From: PHAA01 sp034678805
GTDB taxonomy: Bacteria > Bacillota > Syntrophomonadia > Syntrophomonadales > Syntrophomonadaceae
DNA: 54,888 nucleotides
Direction of reading: 5' to 3'
Assembly: GCA_034678805.1 (NCBI GenBank)
Contig: JAXDBN010000197.1
Span: forward strand, 1-54,888
In this document: piece after piece, positions 42,608-52,273 of the stretch
How the letters are laid out: every line of letters begins with the position of its first letter
How positions within the stretch are numbered: position 1 is the stretch's first letter
Program-made: the position numbers and the translations under genes
Notes under the pieces: model-generated
The model's database searches: none
What the model saw: only the letters and a program-made list of their open reading frames with translations
What the model was told of the DNA's origin: nothing

Positions 42608-43792
42608 TTATTCAGGCTTCGTTCCCAAGGAAGCTATTATGGCATTGATTGCAGAATAAACTTTTAGTAGCGGTATCCTCTCCCGTATAGCAATGGCCTG
42701 GCAATCATCAAATTCTGGTTTAATTCGTATCTCGTTCGGGGGTACCTGTGCTACTTTTACCCGCACTGGTCCCCAGGGAGTAGCCACGTTTTCGTCGTGG
42801 CGGGGAAGCACGTAGCGTGTTTGCTGACGACATCTAATCCCCAAAGAACCCGACTCTTGCAGTAACAAACGGCAAAGACTTTCTTCTGCTTCTGGCGCTG
42901 CGACTAGAGTAATCAGAATGCCAGGGCGATTCTTTTTCATTTGTATAGCAGTGGTATAGTAGTCGAGCACCGCCGGGTGATTAATAAACAATTGATGCAG
43001 GTGGGAAAATATCTCGGGATTTAGGTCATCCACTTCGGTTTCCAGTATAGAAATGGAGTCGGTTTTAAGAGCATAAGCGGGGAAACGGGCTCTTACTACC
43101 CGTAAAAGGTTGGGTACCCCATCTGATCTTATTGATTGGCCGGCGCCGTATCCGATTTGGACTGGAATGAAAGCGGGGACTTTGTTATTAGAAGAAATGA
43201 TAGAAGTAAGTAAGGCGGCTCCAGTTGGTGTGACTAATTCAGTCTGCTCTGCAACGACATTGCAGGGATATCCCTGCAACAAAAAAGCTGTGGCTGGCGC
43301 TGGCAACGGATAGCGGCCGTGGCTGATGTTTATAAATCCACATGGCCAAGGAACAGACGTAGCGTAAACCAAAGGCATTCCTAATGATTCCAGACATAAG
43401 TATGTACCGACGATATCAACGATCGTGTCTACCGCTCCTATTTCATGGAAATGGACCTCTTCAGGATCGATGCCATGGACAGCAGCTTCAGCCATCGCGA
43501 GCTTTTTAAACACTTGGGTTGAGCCGGCTTTTACAGGGAGAGACAAAGTAGTTCCATTGATGATGTTCAGGATGTCGTTTAAATGACGAATTGGAGCGGC
43601 GTGGCTCTCTACCGAAAACAATGAGCAGGAAATACCTTGCACCAATCGTTTTTGAACCGTAATATCAGCCTCGACTGATAGGCTAGAGATCCCCTGCTGC
43701 ACTTTCTCAAAGGAAGCACCGCAATCCAGCAAGGCGCCTATAATCATATCCCCGGACACTCCGGAAAAGCAATCGAAATATAAAAAATCCAT
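42608..43792 (-). CDS. larC: LarC-type nickel-pincer cofactor biosynthesis protein (DUF111)
   Basis: LarC inserts nickel into the pyridinium-dithiocarboxylic mononucleotide that becomes the nickel-pincer cofactor of lactate racemase-like enzymes. The 394 aa protein starts MDFLYFDCFSGVSGDMIIGALLD, has VHFHEIGAVDTIVDIVG with a metal-binding-like HxHE near 117, and TELVTPTGAALL. LEINLDD-type sequence appears as LETEVDDLNPE. It is read in one continuous frame here, whereas in Lactobacillus plantarum LarC is made by frameshifting between two reading frames. larB, larE and larA are not in the window. It is on the head-on strand right of oriC. Confidence 0.88.
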   Translation of the reverse strand: MDFLYFDCFSGVSGDMIIGALLDCGASFEKVQQGISSLSVEADITVQKRLVQGISCSLFSVESHAAPIRHLNDILNIINGTTLSLPVKAGSTQVFKKLAMAEAAVHGIDPEEVHFHEIGAVDTIVDIVGTYLCLESLGMPLVYATSVPWPCGFINISHGRYPLPAPATAFLLQGYPCNVVAEQTELVTPTGAALLTSIISSNNKVPAFIPVQIGYGAGQSIRSDGVPNLLRVVRARFPAYALKTDSISILETEVDDLNPEIFSHLHQLFINHPAVLDYYTTAIQMKKNRPGILITLVAAPEAEESLCRLLLQESGSLGIRCRQQTRYVLPRHDENVATPWGPVRVKVAQVPPNEIRIKPEFDDCQAIAIRERIPLLKVYSAINAIIASLGTKPE

Positions 43793-43943
43793 CTAGTCCC
43801 TCCCCCAAAATCTTATGAATTATTGTTGCCTAGGCCACGTGGACTTGAGTCTTGGCAACGGTAAGCATTAATTTAATTATACTACAGAGAAAAGAAATAT
43901 AAGGAAAGCTAGCCGGTGATGGTTTAGGAAAAAAAATAAAAGA

Positions 43944-44552
43944 CTAATTACAACCGGTGCTAATTTGATAAACACTTTTATCGATTTCATGTTGAATATG
44001 AGCTTGGAATAGGGCCTCGGCAATAAGCTCGGCCATTTCATAAACAACAAAAAGACGGGTATTTTGTAATACCATTTGTTCCATGTAACCACCCACATTC
44101 ACCACTGCCGAGATGTGAAACTCACCTATCGTAGGCAATACTTTATGTAAAGCTGTACCTGGAGTTAAACCACCGGATTGCACCGTAATATAGCCGACTC
44201 TGTGTTGGCTGCCGAGACTAGCGTCGATAGGAATGATGAGGGGATCTACATATAGACGATGGATTTTGGAAAGTACATGGGGTAAATTGACGGCATGCGA
44301 CGGATTTTCCAAAGTGCCAAATAGATTTAGCCTCGGCAATCTGGATTTAAGCAGAGTACCTACCAATGGTCCCAGGCAATCCCCAGTAGCCCGATCGGTT
44401 CCAATACAGAGATATACCACATCCCTATTGAAAAAGGGATTGAACATGGTGAGTGCATCATAGATTGCCAATTCTAAGAATTCCGATACCTGTGGGTCTA
44501 AATAGTGTATAGAAGTGGGTAAAGAAAGCGACTCTTTGGATAATTTTGCCAT
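43944..44552 (-). CDS. yyaC: YyaC-family sporulation protein (DUF1256)
   Basis: This 202 aa protein contains the DUF1256 blocks VVYLCIGTDRATGDCLGPLVGTLL, IIPIDASLGSQHRVGYI and HISAVVNVGGYMEQMVLQNTRL, equivalent to Bacillus YyaC. YyaC resembles the germination protease-like fold and is expressed in sporulation, but its substrate is not established. ATG 44552 has GAGG 6 nt upstream. It is located past parB, its Bacillus neighbourhood (spo0J-yyaC). larC is 151 bp downstream on the same strand. Confidence 0.85.
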   Translation of the reverse strand: MAKLSKESLSLPTSIHYLDPQVSEFLELAIYDALTMFNPFFNRDVVYLCIGTDRATGDCLGPLVGTLLKSRLPRLNLFGTLENPSHAVNLPHVLSKIHRLYVDPLIIPIDASLGSQHRVGYITVQSGGLTPGTALHKVLPTIGEFHISAVVNVGGYMEQMVLQNTRLFVVYEMAELIAEALFQAHIQHEIDKSVYQISTGCN

Positions 44553-44665
44553 TAGTGCCTCGCATATCTAGACTACTTACATAAATTATTGCCCACAGGA
44601 TCAAATTTATGCGGTTATTTCGCTTAAGCCCGAATATTTATTTAATACGTATTGGGGATAAAGAG

Positions 44666-45763
44666 GTGAGAAGCATAAAATACCGCTTGATGATAGTCAT
44701 GGGATATCTTGGTGCAGTAATTGGGGCAGGGTTTGCATCCGGGCAGGAAATTGTACAATTCTTTGTAAGGTATGGCCAGCCTGGGATTTACGGAACCGTC
44801 TGGACTACCTTTATGTTTGCCGCTGCCGGTGCTCGCCTATTGTATCTTGCGCATGCCCAGAAAGCAGCTAATTATCAGGACTTATTAAAATATTTACTCG
44901 GGGATCGGTTGGGCTGGCTGCTTGATGCCCTAGTAGCGGGATTCCTGTTTTTGGGGATTAGCACTATGTTATCCGCCAGTGGGGCAGTGTTTTGTGAACA
45001 CCTATACCTTCCAAAGAGTATGGGAATTTCACTAGCTTATCTGGTCGTCGTAATATTGCTGATGACCGGCAGGAAGGGATTGATTTGTTCATATAATATT
45101 TTGGTCCCGGTTAAATTAATACTGATGCTTATCATCTCTGGTTATGTGACCTTTTTTGTTAAAAGCCATTCGATTGGATCCTACCCATTCTCCTTAAGCG
45201 GTGAAAATACTTGGAGCTGGGGCATTAGTGCAGTTTTATATGTATCCTATAATTTTTCCCTGGCGATGGTAGTCTTAACACAGTATCAGGCAATTACAAC
45301 CAGGCGCAATGGGGTGATAGGTGCAGCTTGGGGAGGATTTGCACTTGGGGGGATGGTTATCGTTAACTATCTGGCTCTTTGCAAATTCCTACCAGACGTG
45401 AGCAGCTACCAGGTACCAATGCTATATGTGGCCGGGCAAGTTAACCTGACTGCCAAACATGTGTATACGATTGTCTTGTGGTTAGGTATAATCACAACGG
45501 CCCTCGCCAACGCCTATGGTTTTACCCAGAGATTTACTGAATTTACCGGATTGAACTATAAGGTGTGTTTAATCCTGTGTATGACCATGGCCATTCCTTT
45601 ATCCATGCAAAGTTTTGCCAGTCTGGTTGCCAAAATCTATCCAGTTTTTGGGGTGCTGGGAGTGTCAATAATGGCAGCACTAGTATATAGGACTACAAAA
45701 GACATTTCCGCAGAGTTATACTATAGATTAATGCAAATACTACATGGATTCAAGGAGGCTTGA
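44666..45763 (+). CDS. YkvI-type multipass membrane transporter
   Basis: This 365 aa protein has about ten predicted membrane helices, related to YkvI and the APC/LeuT-like transporters. Its first helix, YLGAVIGAGFASGQEIVQFF, carries the typical GAGFASGQE motif. YVSYNFSLAMVVL and a C-terminal helix KIYPVFGVLGVSIM follow. A frame opens at ATG 44609, but GTG 44666, preceded by GGGGAT, gives the N-terminus expected for the family, so I prefer it. The substrate is unknown. Its stop is 1 nt before the selA start with a shared AAGGAGG, so the two genes look translationally linked. Confidence 0.8.
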   Translation: MRSIKYRLMIVMGYLGAVIGAGFASGQEIVQFFVRYGQPGIYGTVWTTFMFAAAGARLLYLAHAQKAANYQDLLKYLLGDRLGWLLDALVAGFLFLGISTMLSASGAVFCEHLYLPKSMGISLAYLVVVILLMTGRKGLICSYNILVPVKLILMLIISGYVTFFVKSHSIGSYPFSLSGENTWSWGISAVLYVSYNFSLAMVVLTQYQAITTRRNGVIGAAWGGFALGGMVIVNYLALCKFLPDVSSYQVPMLYVAGQVNLTAKHVYTIVLWLGIITTALANAYGFTQRFTEFTGLNYKVCLILCMTMAIPLSMQSFASLVAKIYPVFGVLGVSIMAALVYRTTKDISAELYYRLMQILHGFKEA

Positions 45764-45764
45764 C

Positions 45765-47207
45765 ATGCTGAACCTTAGAAATATCCCCGCCATGGATGAA
45801 CTCCTGGAAATGCCACAGATAAAAACATGGCTTAGCCAGTATAACAGGGAGTTTGTTATTGCCAACCTTAGGCAGGCGGTAGCCGAAGCAAGGGAGAATT
45901 TGCGCCTAAGCGGAAAGGAAAGCAGCAAAGATAGTCTTAACGTTGATATACTGGGCCGGACGGGTCAATTATTAACCGGATCCAGCCGAGGAACACTGCA
46001 AACAGTAATCAATGGCACCGGGGTAATACTGCACACGAATCTGGGAAGGGCACCCTTAAGTGAACAAGCTCTGCTTAATGTGCAGGATATGGGGCGTCAT
46101 TATAATAACCTTGAATTTAATCTGGAGACCGGTGAACGCGGATCTCGCTATCGCCATGTTGAGGATATTTTGGTAAGAGTTACTGGTGCAGAGGCAGGGG
46201 TGGTGGTTAACAATAATGCAGCCGCGGTATTATTGGGCCTTAACACGCTAGCTCAAGGCCGCGAGGTAATTGTATCCCGGGGACAATTAGTTGAAATTGG
46301 GGGTGCTTTCAGGATCCCGGAGGTAATGAAACAAAGTGGAGCCCGGTTAATAGAGGTCGGAACCACTAATAAAACCTATGTAAGCGATTATGCCAATGCC
46401 ATTAGCGAAAACACCGCTCTTCTATTTGCTGCCCACACTTCGAACTATAAAATAGTCGGATTTACTGAAGAGGTTCCCCTTAGTGAACTGGTGGCTCTGG
46501 GTAAGGATAGAAATATCCCGGTAATGCTAGACCTGGGAAGCGGGATATTGACTGATTTGAGTGAATGGGGACTAAAAGAGGAGCCAACTGTACAAGAAAG
46601 TGTAGCGACTGGAGCAGACATCATATCCTTTAGCGGGGACAAGCTGCTTGGAGGTCCTCAGGCGGGCATTATGGTGGGGAAAAGAGCCTTTATTGCGGCC
46701 ATGAAAAAGAATCAGCTAACCCGTGCCTTGCGGGTAGATAAAATAACCATTGCCGCCCTGGAAGGGACTCTCTTGGAGTATCTATGCGGAGATCCGTGGA
46801 GAAATATACCGGTTTTGCGGATGTTGACCACCGAGAAGGGCGAATTAAAAGCCAAGGCTGAACAGCTGGGCAAAATATTGGCAGATGGTTTGGACAAGCG
46901 AGTGGTGGCAACGGTTAAAGTAATAGTAACTGAAGATATGGTTGGGGGAGGTGCTTACCCGACTTATAAGATACCAGGCTATGGTGTACAAATAGGCTTT
47001 GTCGGGAAGCATTTGGATAAAATGGTCCGCGGTCTTCGTAAAAAAAATCCAGCGGTTCTAACCCGGGTACAAGACAATACCATGATAATTAGTATGCGGA
47101 CACTTAATCCAGGTGACGAGGCCATGTTGGTGGCTACTATGGTCTTGGTTTGTCGGGAATTGCTTGGCTATGATCTGAATAAGGAGGACAACCTATGCAA
47201 AGATTGA
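45765..47207 (+). CDS. selA: L-seryl-tRNA(Sec) selenium transferase SelA
   Basis: SelA converts seryl-tRNA-Sec to selenocysteinyl-tRNA-Sec using selenophosphate and PLP. The 480 aa protein has the N-terminal domain, NGTGVILHTNLGRAPLS at 83-99, and the PLP lysine K293 in IISFSGDKLLGGPQAG. The C-terminal SelA domain ends with RTLNPGDEAMLVATM. ATG 45765 has AAGGAGG upstream; the frame extended to 45744 runs into the YkvI-type gene. Its last 13 bp overlap selB. The required selenophosphate synthetase (selD) is not in the window. Confidence 0.96.
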   Translation: MLNLRNIPAMDELLEMPQIKTWLSQYNREFVIANLRQAVAEARENLRLSGKESSKDSLNVDILGRTGQLLTGSSRGTLQTVINGTGVILHTNLGRAPLSEQALLNVQDMGRHYNNLEFNLETGERGSRYRHVEDILVRVTGAEAGVVVNNNAAAVLLGLNTLAQGREVIVSRGQLVEIGGAFRIPEVMKQSGARLIEVGTTNKTYVSDYANAISENTALLFAAHTSNYKIVGFTEEVPLSELVALGKDRNIPVMLDLGSGILTDLSEWGLKEEPTVQESVATGADIISFSGDKLLGGPQAGIMVGKRAFIAAMKKNQLTRALRVDKITIAALEGTLLEYLCGDPWRNIPVLRMLTTEKGELKAKAEQLGKILADGLDKRVVATVKVIVTEDMVGGGAYPTYKIPGYGVQIGFVGKHLDKMVRGLRKKNPAVLTRVQDNTMIISMRTLNPGDEAMLVATMVLVCRELLGYDLNKEDNLCKD

Positions 47208-49111
47208 TCATAGGAACAGCCGGGCATATAGACCATGGCAAGACTACCCTGGTTAAACGATTGACCGGGATAGAAACCGATAGGCTTAAAGAAGAGAAGC
47301 AAAGGGGCATATCCATAGAACTAGGCTTTGCACCCTTTGCACTTCCTAATGGCCAAAAAGCGGCTATTGTGGATGTCCCAGGGCATGAGCGATTTATTCG
47401 GCACATGCTGGCCGGAGCCTTCGGCATAGATATGGTTCTCTTTACCATTGCCGCTGATGAAGGAGTAATGCCGCAAACCCGTGAACATGGTGATATTATT
47501 GAACTGCTAGGGATAGACAAAGGCATAATAGTAATAACCAAGAAGGATATGGTGGATGACGAATGGCTAATGTTGGTGGAAGACGAAATAGAGGAGTATA
47601 TTGATACGACTCCTTTAAAAGGGGCGCCAATCATAGCCGTTTCTGCGGTAACCGGGGAAGGTATACCTGAATTAATGCAGGCTATTGAACAAGTAGCATC
47701 TACAGTGACGGAAAAGCCGTTAATGGGAAAAGCTCGATTACCCATTGACCGGGTTTTTACTATAGCCGGTTTTGGGACAGTAGTTACCGGCACTCTCTGG
47801 TCTGGCCAAATCAAGGTAGGAGACACCATGGAACTGATGCCCGTACAGAAGTCGGTCAAGATAAGGACCCTTCAGGTGCACAATGAAAAGGTCGATACCG
47901 CCTACGCTGGCCAAAGGGTGGCCGTAAATCTTCAGGGAATAGAAGTCAGTGAAATAAAAAGAGGATATCTGCTGGCGGAATCCGGTTATTTAACCCCCAG
48001 CTACCGTGTGGATACCCGTCTGCGGCTATTAGAAAGCAGCTCGCGAACCTTGCTAAACTGGAACCGGATCCGATTTCATCTGGGCACGGATGAAGCTTTG
48101 GGAAGGATAGTGTTGCTGGACAGAGATGAACTAATACCTGGTGAAGAGGCTTACGCCCAACTAGTCCTGGAAAAACCGGTAGTCGCCTTCAAGGGAGATC
48201 CTTTTGTAATTCGCTATTATTCACCCGTGGACACCATCGGGGGTGGAACAATCATTGATCCCAACGCCCCCAAACAAAAGCGCTTCAAGGAAGAAGTACT
48301 AAATGATCTGATTGTCAAAGAAGAAGGGAGCCTTTACGATCTTGTTCTCCATGAACTGGAAACGTCATTGACCGGGCTAAGCATGGCCGAGTTAGCCAAG
48401 AAAACCGCTGGTGATGAAGCTCTTATTAATAAAGAAATCCAATTATTAATTGATGACGAGAAGATTGTCGAAATCGGTGACAAAGGCGGACTATATCTGA
48501 GCGCGCGGGCTTTGGAACTAATATACGAGCAGATGGTAAAAACCATGACCGATTACTTCAATAAATACCCGCTACGGTGGGGATATCCTAAGGAAGATAT
48601 GAGAACCCGATTGTTCGGGAACTTTAATCCCAAAACTTTTAACAGTGTAGTAAAATATTTGGAAGAAACAGGACGACTAGGTACTAAGAGCAACCTGGTC
48701 AATGTTCCTGGCTGGAAAACTGAACCAGGAGAGAAAGAAAAACGGGCTATCAACCAGATACATAAACTGATGGAAGATGACCTGTTTGCCCCGCCAGAAA
48801 TCGAGCAAATGACCAATACGACGGGACTAAATGAGAGCCAGTTGAATGAGATTTTAGCCTACATGGTTGGACAAGGCCAGTTGGTTAAAATAACGGAGGG
48901 CTTGTATTTCGCCCGAGAGGCTATTGATAAAGGACAGGACTTATTAAACAAACACTTTAACCAGGAAAAGGAACTTACCCTGGCTACAGCCCGGGACATA
49001 TTAAATACCTCCCGAAAATATGCCCTGCCTTTGATTGAATATTACGATAGAATCCATTTTACCCGTCGGGTAGGGGATATCCGGGTGAAATACAGCTCCG
49101 GCCAAAAATAG
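47195..49111 (+). CDS. selB: Selenocysteine-specific elongation factor SelB
   Basis: SelB delivers Sec-tRNA-Sec to UGA codons marked by a SECIS hairpin. The 638 aa protein begins with an EF-Tu-like G domain (G1 GTAGHIDHGKTTL at 7-19, G3 VDVPGHERFIRHML, G4 TKKD). beta-barrel domains include FTIAGFGTVVTGTLWSGQ, and the C-terminus is a series of winged helices (about 380-638) that bind SECIS RNA. Full length for the family. It overlaps selA by 13 bp. I recognise no TGA-interrupted selenoprotein gene inside the window. Confidence 0.96.
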   Translation: MQRLIIGTAGHIDHGKTTLVKRLTGIETDRLKEEKQRGISIELGFAPFALPNGQKAAIVDVPGHERFIRHMLAGAFGIDMVLFTIAADEGVMPQTREHGDIIELLGIDKGIIVITKKDMVDDEWLMLVEDEIEEYIDTTPLKGAPIIAVSAVTGEGIPELMQAIEQVASTVTEKPLMGKARLPIDRVFTIAGFGTVVTGTLWSGQIKVGDTMELMPVQKSVKIRTLQVHNEKVDTAYAGQRVAVNLQGIEVSEIKRGYLLAESGYLTPSYRVDTRLRLLESSSRTLLNWNRIRFHLGTDEALGRIVLLDRDELIPGEEAYAQLVLEKPVVAFKGDPFVIRYYSPVDTIGGGTIIDPNAPKQKRFKEEVLNDLIVKEEGSLYDLVLHELETSLTGLSMAELAKKTAGDEALINKEIQLLIDDEKIVEIGDKGGLYLSARALELIYEQMVKTMTDYFNKYPLRWGYPKEDMRTRLFGNFNPKTFNSVVKYLEETGRLGTKSNLVNVPGWKTEPGEKEKRAINQIHKLMEDDLFAPPEIEQMTNTTGLNESQLNEILAYMVGQGQLVKITEGLYFAREAIDKGQDLLNKHFNQEKELTLATARDILNTSRKYALPLIEYYDRIHFTRRVGDIRVKYSSGQK

Positions 49112-49182
49112 GAGGGGGGGTGTATAATTTCTACCACCGTCGGCTTTTATTGCAGGGACAACAATCAAGAAGGAGGAATTCG

Positions 49183-50367
49183 ATGTCAACCAAGAAGAGT
49201 AAGAAATTAGCCGTAATAATTATGATGGTGTTTATGTTAAGCATAATTGCTGGGTGTGGCCAAAAAAAAGCCACCGATAAAGGAGCAGACACAGCCGCTA
49301 TTAATGTAGGAATAAATGTAGAACTATCGGGTGGAGTAGCTAGCTACGGAACCAACGCTAAAGATGGAGCGCTGTTGGCTATAGAACAAATCAATGCTGC
49401 AGGTGGAGTCATGGGTAAGCAATTAAACCCGATTGTAAGAGATTGTAAATCAACCGCAGATGAAGCCATGAGCATAAGTGCTGCTCTGGTAGGGGATAAG
49501 ATCGTAGCCCAGATTGGGCCTTTGACTAGTGGTGACGTAGCCGGGAGTACACCGGTTCTGACTGATAACAAGATTCCGTTGATTGCGCCCGCTGCAACTG
49601 CAGCTAATGTAACCGTGGACGAAAAAACCGGGGTTACCAGAGATTATATTTTCCGGGTATGCTTTATTGATCCTTTCCAGGGCACACTGATGGCGCAATT
49701 CGCTGCCGATAATCTTAAAGCCAAAAAAGCCGTTATTTATGGGGACACGTCTACTGATTACGGCAAGGGATTAGCCCAAAACTTCAAGAAGACTTTTACC
49801 GAAAAAGGCGGGGCCATCGTGGGAGAAGAAGGATTTGTGACCAATGACCGTGACTTTAGAGCGACCCTCACAAAGATTAAGGGTCTAAATCCGGACTTCA
49901 TCTATGTTCCTGGGTATTATCAGGAAGTGGCACCCTTGATTAAACAAGCACGAGAATTGGGAATCACGGCTCCCATCGGGGGATCAGATGGATGGGATTC
50001 TCCTGATATGGTTACGGTGGCCGGTGCTTCAGCTCTGAACAAAACATATTTCACCAACCATTATTCTTCCCAGGATTCGGATCCCAAAGTGGTAGCCTTT
50101 GTACAATCTTTTAAAGCCAAGTATAACAAAGATCCGGATGCTTTTGCAGCACTTGGATACGATTCAGTAATGCTGATGGTCCAGGGGTTGAAGGATGCTA
50201 ATGCCGTTGATTCAGTCAAGCTAGCCCAGGCACTGGCTAATATTAAGAACTTTGAAGGGATTACCGGCAAAATGAGCATCGATGCCAGCCATAATCCAGT
50301 TAAGGCTGGGGTTATAATTGAATTTAAAGATGGCAAGCAGGTTATGAATACCAGAATCCAGCCGTAA
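49183..50367 (+). CDS. livJ: Branched-chain amino acid ABC transporter, substrate-binding lipoprotein
   Basis: This 394 aa periplasmic-binding-type lipoprotein has a signal peptide ending in the lipobox LSIIAGC, with the lipidated Cys at about residue 23. The type I binding fold begins INVGINVELSGGVASYGTNAKDGALLAIEQINAAGG, as in LivJ/LivK, with DCKSTADEAM and FVTNDRDFRATLTKIK further on. ATG 49183 has AAGAAGGAGG upstream. Ligand (Leu/Ile/Val or another amino acid) is inferred from family and operon. A strong hairpin separates it from livH. Confidence 0.93.
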   Translation: MSTKKSKKLAVIIMMVFMLSIIAGCGQKKATDKGADTAAINVGINVELSGGVASYGTNAKDGALLAIEQINAAGGVMGKQLNPIVRDCKSTADEAMSISAALVGDKIVAQIGPLTSGDVAGSTPVLTDNKIPLIAPAATAANVTVDEKTGVTRDYIFRVCFIDPFQGTLMAQFAADNLKAKKAVIYGDTSTDYGKGLAQNFKKTFTEKGGAIVGEEGFVTNDRDFRATLTKIKGLNPDFIYVPGYYQEVAPLIKQARELGITAPIGGSDGWDSPDMVTVAGASALNKTYFTNHYSSQDSDPKVVAFVQSFKAKYNKDPDAFAALGYDSVMLMVQGLKDANAVDSVKLAQALANIKNFEGITGKMSIDASHNPVKAGVIIEFKDGKQVMNTRIQP

Positions 50368-50376
50368 CTAACTAGT

Positions 50377-50405
50377 GGGGAAAGGAAGTTACTCTTCCTT
50401 TCCTC
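50377..50405 (+). other. Strong intercistronic hairpin between livJ and livH
   Basis: A 12 bp stem (GGGGAAAGGAAG with its complement, one G-U pair; 50377-50388 and 50394-50405) has a 5 nt loop and no T-run behind it. It probably protects the livJ message and lowers expression of the downstream membrane genes. Confidence 0.75.
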
Positions 50406-50422
50406 ATCAACAATAAGAGGAT

Positions 50423-51313
50423 GTGCCGCAATTGCTAGAACTTATACAACAACTAGTTAACGGGCTGTCACTTGGGGCTATATATGCGTTAATTGCGCTA
50501 GGGTATACGATGGTCTACGGAATTATCAAACTCATCAACTTTGCTCATGGGGATGTTATGATGGTGGGAGCCTTTGTAGGCTTTTTTACAGTAACCATAT
50601 TAGGTACCAACATATTTGTAGCCATGCTGGCAGCTATGCTGGTATGTGCTATTTTAGGAATTATAATTGATAGAGTGGCTTACCGGCCTTTGCGAAATTC
50701 TTCCCGGATTGCTTCGCTTATTACAGCGATAGGGGTTTCATTTCTGTTAGAGTATCTCACCATTTTCCTTATTGGGCCCAACCAGAAGGTCTTTCCGGAA
50801 GCCGCTTTCACTGTTAAGGCTTACCATGTAGCAGGCTTGTCCATATTAAACAAAGATGTTTTTGTCTTTGTGTCGGCAGTCGCACTGATGTTAATTCTTC
50901 AATACATTATTAAATATACGAAAACCGGAAAAGCCATGCGGGCAGTGTCTCTCGATATGGAGGCAGCTGTACTCATGGGGATTAGTGTCGATAAAACTAT
51001 TTCCATAACCTTTGCCATTGGTTCGGCCCTAGCAGCAGCAGCAGGAGTAATGGTAGGGGTGTATTATAACACTATTAATCCTCTGATGGGAATCATTCCC
51101 GGACTGAAAGCATTTGTAGCAGCAGTATTGGGGGGGATAGGCATAATCCCCGGAGCCATGGTCGGAGGTTTTGTTATGGGACTTCTCGAAACCATGGTAA
51201 GCGGCTATGGTAACAGCTTATATCGTGATGCCGTAGCGTTTGGAGTACTTATACTAATTCTCCTGATCAAGCCTACTGGTCTCTTTGGGAGAGATACCGG
51301 TGAAAAGGTGTAG
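50423..51313 (+). CDS. livH: Branched-chain amino acid ABC transporter permease LivH
   Basis: This 296 aa permease has about eight helices. Family blocks are NGLSLGAIYALIALGYTMVYGIIKLINFAHGD near the start, KTGKAMRAVSLDMEAAVLMGI (the EAA-like coupling loop) and VLGGIGIIPGAMVGGFVMGLLE. The start codon is GTG 50423, or possibly TTG 50432, which is better spaced from AGAGG. It forms the channel with LivM. Confidence 0.94.
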   Translation: MPQLLELIQQLVNGLSLGAIYALIALGYTMVYGIIKLINFAHGDVMMVGAFVGFFTVTILGTNIFVAMLAAMLVCAILGIIIDRVAYRPLRNSSRIASLITAIGVSFLLEYLTIFLIGPNQKVFPEAAFTVKAYHVAGLSILNKDVFVFVSAVALMLILQYIIKYTKTGKAMRAVSLDMEAAVLMGISVDKTISITFAIGSALAAAAGVMVGVYYNTINPLMGIIPGLKAFVAAVLGGIGIIPGAMVGGFVMGLLETMVSGYGNSLYRDAVAFGVLILILLIKPTGLFGRDTGEKV

Positions 51314-51322
51314 GTGGAAGAA

Positions 51323-52273
51323 ATGGACAAAGTAAAACAAAACTGGGTACGGTTTTTGTTGGAAATTGCATTATTGGTTGGGCTCTTTACCTTGATCCAA
51401 TATGGAATTACTACCCGAATACTCAACCAGTATTTTCAAATAAACTTAACTTCTATGTGCATTAACATTATTCTCGCGGTTAGCCTTAACTTGATCAATG
51501 GATTTACCGGGCAATTATCCCTGGGGCATGCAGGATTTATGGCAGTAGGTGCGTATACCGCGGTAGTATTGACTACTAAATTGGATTATCCATTCGTGGT
51601 CGGATTAGCCGGTGCGTGTATGGCCGCTGGCACCGCCGGGTTTGTTATTGGGGTACCTACCCTTCGGCTTAGAGGGGATTACCTGGCTATCGCTACCCTA
51701 GCATTGGGAGAAATTATCCGGGTCACTCTTCAGAATATCGATTATGTAAACGGACCTGCAGGGATATCTGGAATACATAAATTAACCAACTGGCCTTGGC
51801 TGTTCAGTGCTGTTGTTCTGACTGTTTTAGTGGTAGTGAACCTGGTTAACTCCAGTTATGGCCGGGCGATTATATCGGTACGTGAGGATGAAATTGCCGC
51901 AGAATTAATGGGCATAAATACTACTAAATACAAGGTAGTAGCCTTCGTCATCGGTGCAGCATTTGCAGGTTTGGCTGGGGCTCTTTACGGCCACTATTTC
52001 TACATTATTAAACCAGAGACATTCAACTTCATGAAATCCTTTGATATTCTGGTTATGGTAGTATTAGGAGGGCTAGGCAGCACCACAGGGGCGATAATAG
52101 CGGCGGTGTTTATTACCGTTCTTACGGCGGTGCTACAGTCATTTCCGGAAATTAGGATGATCTTGTATGCGTTAATATTGATTGTTGTAATGATCTATCG
52201 TCCGCAAGGCTTAATGGGAAACAAAGAATTTAGCCGCCAAACATTAAACAGGATTTGGGGTGGCCGTAAATGA
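51323..52273 (+). CDS. livM: Branched-chain amino acid ABC transporter permease LivM
   Basis: This 316 aa second permease has NIILAVSLNLINGFTGQLSLGHAGFMAVGAY, PTLRLRGDYLAIATLALGEIIR and SSYGRAIISVREDEIAAELMGI, the EAA loop. The end VVMIYRPQGLMG is typical. I prefer ATG 51323, which has AGGTGG 5 nt upstream, to GTG 51314. Its stop overlaps the livG start by 4 bp. Confidence 0.94.
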   Translation: MDKVKQNWVRFLLEIALLVGLFTLIQYGITTRILNQYFQINLTSMCINIILAVSLNLINGFTGQLSLGHAGFMAVGAYTAVVLTTKLDYPFVVGLAGACMAAGTAGFVIGVPTLRLRGDYLAIATLALGEIIRVTLQNIDYVNGPAGISGIHKLTNWPWLFSAVVLTVLVVVNLVNSSYGRAIISVREDEIAAELMGINTTKYKVVAFVIGAAFAGLAGALYGHYFYIIKPETFNFMKSFDILVMVVLGGLGSTTGAIIAAVFITVLTAVLQSFPEIRMILYALILIVVMIYRPQGLMGNKEFSRQTLNRIWGGRK

